The notes under the pieces are model-generated. The model did not search any database. It was not told the DNA's origin and saw nothing but the letters and a program-made list of their open reading frames with translations. Positions 57,590 through 64,000 of a DNA stretch of 64,000 bases are shown in pieces; within the stretch, counting starts at the first letter, position 1; each line of letters starts with the position of its first letter. The translations under genes were made by a program, and so were the position numbers. This stretch comes from Durusdinium trenchii (lineage: Eukaryota; Sar; Dinophyceae; Suessiales; Symbiodiniaceae): assembly GCA_963970005.1 (NCBI GenBank), contig CAXAMN010005324.1, forward strand, positions 272,611 through 336,610, given 5' to 3'.

Positions 57590-57614
57590 TGATTTGATGG
57601 AAGTATGATGGAAA

Positions 57615-57854
57615 ATGGGTGTGCTGAGATTTGAAAGGGCACCTGCTCCAACATCCACCCTTCCCACAGACCCTGTGAAACGAAGTCCCATCTCTCTTGA
57701 ATCTTGGCTGCCAGGCGGTGCCGCCAGCAGCGCCGCAGTGGCTCTTGCTGTGGCTGCTGCTGCCGCGGCTGTCGTCGTGGTGGTGGCGGCTGGGGTGGGG
57801 TTTTCCCCAGTATTTTTTCACCATCAACTATTTTACTACCATAACAACGCCTAA
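57615..57854 (+). CDS. Hypothetical small frame with Ala/Val hydrophobic run
   Basis: 79 codons. A stretch of alternating Ala and Val (AVALAVAAAAAAVVVVVAAG) could be a membrane segment but is encoded by GCT/GTG-type triplet repeats, and the minus strand of the same DNA reads Ser/His/Gly-rich text. An acceptor-like CCCACAG precedes the middle. Weak. Confidence 0.2.
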   Translation: MGVLRFERAPAPTSTLPTDPVKRSPISLESWLPGGAASSAAVALAVAAAAAAVVVVVAAGVGFSPVFFHHQLFYYHNNA

Positions 57855-58190
57855 GTCTACATCCCTTCCAAAAAAACTACTGTAACTATCAAGGACCACG
57901 GTTTTTCCCACCAGTTCGACCCTCGTTTCATCGGCCACGCTCCACATTTCATCAAGCTCCCGGGCAGACTTTCCAGGTCCGGCGTTGAGATCGTCCGACT
58001 GCCCTGAGGTACGCTCCGCTGCGTGGCGAGACAGTTCAGCGCTTGCGGGTCATCTGAGGGGGAGGCACTACACCGTGGCGCGCCATGCAACTGCGACATT
58101 GTATACACGACTGACTGTTATGTTCGTTCATGGACTCCTATTTTCTGGAGCCAGGTCGTCAGGTCAGCATGACAACACTGGCAAACCCTA
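57855..58190. other. Undecided GC-rich islet
   Basis: Open on plus from about 57890 to 58245 without a Met in its first part, and on minus 57857-58108. No domain or clear splice site. No repeat. Confidence 0.25.
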
Positions 58191-58330
58191 TGAGGCTCCT
58201 AAGTGTGGCCTCCGACCAAATCCCCTACTTGAGGCTCCCGAGTGACCACCAACCAAAAACAGCAGCTGCAACTGGACACCCATCCTTCTTCCATCCTAAG
58301 GCCCCCAACCTGAGGCTCCCAAGTGGACAC
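58191..58330 (+). repeat. Diverged TGAGGCTCC repeat units
   Basis: Three or more copies of TGAGGCTCC followed by YAAGTG-like sequence, at about 58191, 58231 and 58310, separated by 40-80 bp. A decayed minisatellite. Confidence 0.6.
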
Positions 58331-58504
58331 TCATCCTCACCATCCCCGGTCAGGTCCAAGCGCGGTCGTCCGGTCCCTTGTGGCATCGCCTCTACCCAGC
58401 GTGGCATCGGCACCAACTCGGGCTCCGGAGTCCTCAGGCTCCGCGAGGCTCCGCGACGTGTCACGGGTCGGTCGGACGTGTCGGTCGGCGGTTGGCCAAG
58501 TGGT

Positions 58505-58630
58505 GCAACCTACTAGAGATGGCCTCCACCTACTGCGTATGGCCTCCAACCTAGTAGGTGGTCCCACCTACTGCAGATGGCCTCAACCTACAGATGCTCC
58601 AACCTATTAGAGATGGCGTCAACCTACTTT
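58505..58630. repeat. Minisatellite, reverse of the 1.3-kb family
   Basis: Repeated ATGGCCTCCAACCTA / CCTACTGC units, the inverse complement of the GGTTGGAGGCCAT array at 1281-1500. Confidence 0.85.
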
Positions 58631-59978
58631 ATTAAGCACCTCCACTTTTTCTCACACTGCCTTCGCGTCACTACCTGCTGGTGGACCGCCAGTACTTGTT
58701 TGGCCGATCTGACACAAATCCTGACTGGACCAGTTCTGCCACCACCCCTGTCCCACGCGGCGGCTAGATGTTGTTCAACAAATGTGTGCACAAAAGTTGT
58801 TGTGCGAAACGCGGCAGGTGGCTGGGATAGGTCGTAGGTCGGTCAAAGAGTTGTTAAAACATCCAACTCCCAAATCCACCATGAAAGAACCAGCTGCAGC
58901 AAAGCAGCAAAGCGATTTGTGGAGACCACACCGGTCTCTTTGTTGGACCAATTCGGATTTCAGAAAAGATCGCAATCTAAACATATCTAAACAATGTTGA
59001 CAAACATATACTAGTTGGGCCCAATGTCACGCCATATGAGCAGCGGACAAACATACTTGTATAGCCAAATACCATTTGACATGATTATCGTGTTTGGTGG
59101 GGTCCATCTCGTTCTCCAATGTTTCTCCAAACTGTAGCTAGCATAGCATACCGGCACATAGTTTGATATGATGTTTCTCGCACGTCGGGACATTTGACGG
59201 GAATTGTCTGGAGTCCAATCCTGTTATAGGAGATCGAGGCGATCATGTTACCGGTGCATAGACTAAAACACAAAAAAGTAACTCACAACCTCAGATTAGA
59301 GTTACAGTGCTTTCTGCACAGGAATGGCACAGCACTTGATTTATGCACTTGGGTTCTTGTGGCACTGGGCAGTGCAAGGATCACAACACATAAGCGGGGA
59401 CCTAGTAGCTTGGCCCATGAACAAACACTAGTAATGTGGAGAAGTAGGTTTACGGAGTGCGTGGCGTGACATTTAGGTTATCGTTTGCTTATCGTTCGGA
59501 TTATCGTTTGGGAAGTTGTCTGAGAGTATCCTTGATGAACAGTTGTGTTGTGTCCATCAGTTTAGCTCAAATAAACAAATGCCATATTGTAACCACATAC
59601 GTCTTTGTACCCACTATATCTTAACAAGATTATCGTTGTTGGTGGGGACCATATCGTTTTCCACAGAAACAAAGCCCTCAGCATAGGTTCTAGGGTCATG
59701 CCGTAACTAAATATAAATAAGTCAACCAATGCTCATATAAAAGTTGAATGCTTTTGGATGGGATGTTCTTCAACCTGTCATGACCCGTCATGACCTGTCG
59801 ACCCTCACCATGTTGTCAAACTCAGAGAACCAGACTTTGGATCTTCATGGGTTTGAAAGACTTGGCCTCATCTGTTTGACAAGCACAAAGTAAACCACCT
59901 AAAATAGGATCATATCACATATCAGTTAAACATGGATACTTTTGGCAGCAAAACTAACAATGCTTTCTGACCCGTTTT
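58631..59978. other. No supported gene
   Basis: AT-rich. ATTATCGTTTGG-like pieces near 59470-59505 and ATTATCGTGTTTGGTGGGG / ATTATCGTTGTTGGTGGGG at about 59083 and 59630 are short similar sequences, perhaps an old repeat. No credible exon. Confidence 0.45.
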
Positions 59979-60398
59979 TTGTTGATCCCTAGTTCTCCAG
60001 CTGCTCTGGGGTTCACCCACCCAGGCAGCTCTGCAGGATCCGGTGAAGCAGCGGCCTCGCCTGCCAGCGAACGGGTCTCTGAACGCCAAAGGCGAGCGCC
60101 TCAACCATCTGTTTCATCTGTTTCTATGAACAGGACTGACATAGAGATCGAGTTCGGAAAAAACCCAGCCTGTACATGTCATGATGCTGCCCATCAGACT
60201 GGCAAAACAATATGCTGGCATGTGAGACAGCCAGGTCGTGATCATACAAAAAGACCAACTGGCTCCGTCTTGCATAACGGGAGCGGCCTTGCCCGAGAAG
60301 CCCCACCTACTGTGGAAGATCGGACGAGCCGGGGGCTCCCTCAGTCATTGGGGAATCAGTTTCATCGTCTTCGACCAGGCAAAGCCAACTTGAATTAA
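59979..60398 (+). CDS. Hypothetical protein or exon, Ser/Ala-rich N-terminus
   Basis: An open plus frame of 139 codons. The first third (SSAGSGEAAASPASERVSER) is low-complexity and disordered. The middle has Cys and His residues (NPACTCHDAAHQTGKTICWH) that could bind metal, though no finger family fits. A CTAG acceptor-like site precedes the GC-rich part at about 59993. Unknown function. Confidence 0.35.
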   Translation: MLIPSSPAALGFTHPGSSAGSGEAAASPASERVSERQRRAPQPSVSSVSMNRTDIEIEFGKNPACTCHDAAHQTGKTICWHVRQPGRDHTKRPTGSVLHNGSGLAREAPPTVEDRTSRGLPQSLGNQFHRLRPGKANLN

Positions 60399-60407
60399 AG
60401 AAGAAAC

Positions 60408-60493
60408 ATACCAGGACTCACAAAGGGTGGTTAATGGACACCCCTTAACCTCCAAGGGGCTATAAATTAATACCCTATTGGGGGGTCTGGTAT
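60408..60493. repeat. Palindromic MITE-like element, family 2, copy 3
   Basis: Left end ATACCAGGACTC, interior AAGGGTGGTTAATGGACACC and CCTTAACCTCCAAGGGGC, right end GGGTCTGGTAT. The best match for the inner part of copy 30075-30160. Confidence 0.8.
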
Positions 60494-60778
60494 TCTCCGC
60501 TGCTTTTGAAAAAATAAAGAAACGTGTTGCTCAGCCAAGCCCTCCCCAAACAAAAAATCACTCCAACCCAATAGCCTTCCAAGACTATTCAAACGAAGGC
60601 TATGATATAAGCTGATTTGATCGTTTCAACTCCTTAGCAAAACAATGGTTCTTCGGTCAAACCCCCTTGGGCCCAGAGTTCTGACTCGTTGCCTTCGGAG
60701 CCTTCAGCTTCGTCCGAGCTGCTGTAGCCTGGGATGGGGGTTGGTGAGCTATCTTGAGCTCTGAAAGAATCAGCAACT

Positions 60779-60812
60779 AATAGCAATGGCCTCCAACCTA
60801 GCAATGGCCTCC
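60779..60812. repeat. Two units of the GGTTGGAGGCCAT minisatellite (reverse)
   Basis: AGCAATGGCCTCCAACCT then AGCAATGGCCTCCAAGCT, matching the CCATTGCTAG...GGAGGCCAT part of the 1.3-kb array. Confidence 0.8.
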
Positions 60813-60966
60813 AAGCTCTGAAATAATCAGGATAGTTATGCCCTGGTTCCGCCACGTTCGGGTTGGTATTCGGAGTCCGTCAACTTCCGGCTCCATGTGG
60901 GTCTCGGAGTCAAGGTGTACGTGAATCATGCTTGGTGAGGCTAATCAGGATACTTACTCCCTGAAA

Positions 60967-61152
60967 TCATAAAGGTGGTTGCGTGGATGGCACCACCACC
61001 GGCGGTGGTAGAATCTTCGGAAAACTTATGCTCCATCCGAACTCCGGGGCCTTGATTTTCCCGTCCGGCCCTGAAGCTGAGACATCCACACTGAAACCGA
61101 GCGCAACAAGCAGTGGAAAGAAGTCGCAACCAAAACAAACATGAGACATGGG
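60967..61152 (-). CDS. Putative small secreted-like protein or last exon
   Basis: A minus-strand frame ending at 60967. From an in-frame MSHVCFGCDFFPLLVALGFS (hydrophobic, signal-like) it continues SVDVSASGPDGKIKAPEFGW and SISFPKILPPPVVVPSTQPP to the stop. The upstream part of the longer frame is CA-repeat derived and not believed. The hydrophobic start and Pro-rich end suggest a short secreted or membrane-anchored peptide. Unknown family. Confidence 0.3.
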   Translation of the reverse strand, partial: PMSHVCFGCDFFPLLVALGFSVDVSASGPDGKIKAPEFGWSISFPKILPPPVVVPSTQPPL

Positions 61153-62615
61153 GTGTTGGCAGAAAAAACACGTTAAAAAACTATCAAACATGGAACATAG
61201 TTGCGTTTGTTTTTGATGTATATTTTCGTGTTTGTGTGTGTGTGTTGTTTTGTCTTCTGACTCATATGACAACTTGAAACATCACCATGAACCATCATGA
61301 ACTCTAAACCAAAGGTTCTTCTTATTGCAAGTTACAATGGTTAGGAGTTGTTGTTTTTCTCAGCAACATAATATATTATCATGACAGTCCCATGGAGTGT
61401 TTCGGTATGGTAGTAGCAATATAGCTACCAATGGTACTCTTGGATTTGTTGTTTAGGAACCGGGAACAAAAAAGCACCTATTCCCCAGGTTTCGGGATTT
61501 ATCCAGTTCCGGAAAACAACAAATCACCTGAAGCAAAACCAGGTACTGCTGTTGTAGTGGGTTGGCACAAAAGTGGGGACAGTTGGCATCAGCATTTCTA
61601 CCACTCACGCTCGTGCTCTTGATTACCCACTTGATGCCACCCACTCGGTGCAAGAAGGCTTGGTACGATGCCCGACATCTCTAAGTCTGCCACCCACTTG
61701 GCGTCCAAGATATGGGTCTAATTGAGTCTATGGACGTTCATATATATGTTCATTGATCCTCGGGTTCTGGGCGAAGCTCCTTGTGACCCACCCTCCATCT
61801 GGAGCTGTTCCCCATCTGAACTGCCCATCTGTCTTTCTTCCCACAGCCGGCGAACTGCAAACACTGCTCCCGCAATAGCTCCCGGTGCCTGCGCGAGTGC
61901 AGCAAATCTGCAGAATTACTACCCAACAAGAGCTGCATAAGAATTCAATAGTGTCTGCATGTAAACTATCCATGTCAATCTCCAAGAATACGGGGCAATG
62001 CAAGAAGACCTTGGTCACTAATCACACTCCGCGGTGAGGCACGACTTTGTGAGTCCGGTGTTGGCTGCAAAGGCTGCGATGGAAACTCTGGCCTACTAGT
62101 AGGTCAATTCAACAAGATATCTACCTGGAGATCCAGAGGGGTGCCAATTGTTGGCATAGTAGATTGAAGGTTGTCTATTGATCTCCCAAACAAGGTCCAA
62201 AATGGTCCAAACACCTCTTCCCTTAGGGTCTTCTGGTCTGTCCACCCCCCCTGCGAAACCAACAACTCCCACATAACACGGCGCGAGTCCAGCGCCTGTA
62301 TCCAAATGTAGGTCTTTCGGTAGGCTCTCCTGGATTACTTAGCTACTGGGGGTCCAGCCGGCAAAGGTCCCACACACATATATATATATATACGTATAAA
62401 TCAAAGGAACAACATACAGTATGGTCTTTATTTCTTGTTGCTGAAGCTTGCTTGTCAAGCTTGAACCACTCTCTGCTTCTGGACTGCCGATTTAGCTCCT
62501 ACATTCCAAACCAACATGGGCCCTTGCCAGAACCAAGATACAAAATAATGGCAGGATCTTATACCGTCATCTGACTCCTGCACGCTTCTTCAAACTTGAA
62601 CCCGAATGGAGGATC
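61153..62615. other. Sparse region; right end of a family 1 repeat
   Basis: (GT)n at about 61230-61246 and (AT)n at 62376-62390. CAGTCCCATGGAGTGT at 61384-61400 is an isolated family 1 end. Frames at 61722-61940 (+) and 61728-62018 (-) overlap and neither is supported. Confidence 0.4.
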
Positions 62616-63113
62616 TTAGTGCCAGTGGTCTCCCTGCAAAAGCTGGCTGTTGGCAAATGGAACACGACAGGAAATGATGATCTGCATCAATCCGCCTATA
62701 CTGACAACCACGTGAAATGACAACATCCAAATTTGAAGCATGCGCGGCTCTTCTTTCGCTATACAGGATGTCCAGACGCCACCTTCGCTAGACTTCCAAT
62801 AGCCAAGCATAGCCAAGCCATCTATATATAGTCCCCCCCCCAAAAAAAAGGATCTTCCATCTTCTCCATCTTGTTCCATCTGGGATTTCACCGTTCCATG
62901 TGCGCCGCGGAATCGCGCGCGTCTATCGCGTCTCCTCCAAGGGAGTCTCGGCTCGTGGAGCCTGAACAGGCGATCGGCTCGGGTCGAGACGCCCGCGGCG
63001 ATCAAGCTGCGTGGTGGAAACATAGCAACCCAAAGATGGCTTCAAAGGAACAACATGGCTGGTTGGTGATTTCAAGTCACTTGAAAGGGACCATCATCCC
63101 AAGTAAAGGTTGA
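62616..63113. other. Coding-like islet, strand undecided
   Basis: A GC-rich patch at 62880-63020 is open on plus (62871-63113: SMCAAESRASIASPPRESRL) and on minus (62616-63023, 135 codons). Composition alone explains much of both readings. Confidence 0.3.
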
Positions 63114-63451
63114 GCATAAACAAATATTAAATATCTGAAACATTCTGAAACCACCACCCAGATGGGCTGTGGGTCAGAAGTTGCAGCTTTGAGAACCCTT
63201 TGTTTGGTTCATGTGGTCATCATGACATGATTAAGATTTTTTTTGCAACTTCCACTCTCGAGATCTAACATCACGAACATACTATTAACATCAACATCAT
63301 GTATACGGCACGACAAATGACACAGGATTCGACTTGCACACTATGCTCCTTTTGGCAGGGTGATAAACTGTTTGCCATTCTCTTGTGTGACTAGGTCCAG
63401 CCATCTTGCAAATCAGCTAATGTTCAGGAAGGCTTCTCCGAAGACAACCGC

Positions 63452-63682
63452 TTAGCTCGCACTAAAACCACTGGGCTCATCTCCCAACCACAGGGCAAAA
63501 ACATCCCCCTGCTCAGCAATGCTTGACACAAAAACAAACCAGACCAACTCCCTCAAAAATTGTGGAACTGGCACAGTGTGACGTCTTGACTTCGAGCCAT
63601 GTTCCTCTACAACCAACTCTTTCTCTCTCAGCCTCCACGAGGACATCGACGCGTGGATCGAGTATCTTCGACCTCTTCCCAC
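63452..63682 (-). CDS. Putative last exon, unknown protein
   Basis: The minus-strand frame reads ELVVEEHGSKSRRHTVPVPQ, then FLRELVWFVFVSSIAEQGDV, then FALWLGDEPSGFSAS to a stop at 63452. The hydrophobic middle could be a short membrane or buried helix. Another minus frame (63513-63725) overlaps and is less likely. No family recognised. Confidence 0.3.
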   Translation of the reverse strand: MGRGRRYSIHASMSSWRLREKELVVEEHGSKSRRHTVPVPQFLRELVWFVFVSSIAEQGDVFALWLGDEPSGFSAS

Positions 63683-64000
63683 CGTTGCAGGCCTCCATCA
63701 CGACCATTTCCTGGCATGGCAGCATGGCATGGGCATCACCAAAACAAATTCCATCCTGGATATTTACCCCGGGTTGCCCTGCTGGGACAACTAAGGAGGA
63801 TCATGTATATACACAACATGGAAGTGGAACGAGATGGATAAGTAAATGAAAAGAAACATTCATATGCGGCATAGCTAGCTTTCCTCTGCGGCCGTCGATT
63901 CCTTTCGTTTCATCATCTCATCGCGTCGAGACCCTGCAGCTCGGTTCAACACAATCATGGCACCGTGCGGCGCTGCGACACACGCAAGCGCAAGCGGCTT

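Noticed and set aside
1-64000. CRISPR array, bacterial operon or organellar genes
   Set aside because: No regular spacer-repeat array, ribosome-binding sites with adjacent frames, or recognisable organellar proteins were found.

Overview
The window looks like nuclear DNA of a dinoflagellate, probably Symbiodiniaceae or a close relative. This is inferred from several signs: genes split into many short exons; in-frame joins that need GC and GA splice donors as well as GT; TTTAGGG-type telomere-like repeats; and many small palindromic repeats between sparse, GC-rich, exon-like islets. I see no bacterial operons, CRISPR arrays, rRNA or convincing tRNA genes. A run of 10 Ns at 1328-1337 marks an assembly gap.

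Region 1 (1 to about 41.2 kb) is gene-poor. It holds isolated 100-700 bp islets with open frames on either strand. Few have both a clear frame and clear splice sites. The best are 7230-7532 (+), 8350-8578 (-), 16947-17672 (+), 38755-38900 (+) and three exons at 5268-5991 (-). None could be given a function. The clearest gene here is a 5'-truncated LINE at 23176-24581 (-). It carries an intact RNase H domain and sits between 16-bp target-site duplications. At least three families of 85-100 bp inverted-repeat elements and one minisatellite family are scattered through this part and recur after 58 kb.

Region 2 (about 41.2 to 57.6 kb) is different. It is a dense, head-to-tail, plus-strand cluster of many-exon genes with short introns. 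Gene A (41531-43145) encodes an unrecognised protein with an acidic, repeat-containing stretch. Gene B (44071-54834, about 40 exons) joins an N-terminal BED-type zinc finger and a hAT-transposase-like core to a C-terminal methyltransferase-like module and a long acidic then Lys/Ala-rich tail. Gene C (55702-57589, about 10 exons) is a compact C5-cytosine DNA methyltransferase. Its motifs I, II, IV (PCQ), VI (EQV instead of ENV), VIII, IX and X appear in the right order. Related short segments recur in A, B and C, so the cluster seems to have exchanged or duplicated pieces. This pairing of a transposase-derived, methylase-like giant protein with a C5 methyltransferase is the most interesting feature of the window.

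Region 3 (57.6-64 kb) returns to sparse, repeat-rich sequence: a degenerate minisatellite, another palindromic element and a few uncertain islets. All assignments come from reading the sequence alone; exon boundaries are by eye, and family names rest on motif recognition.
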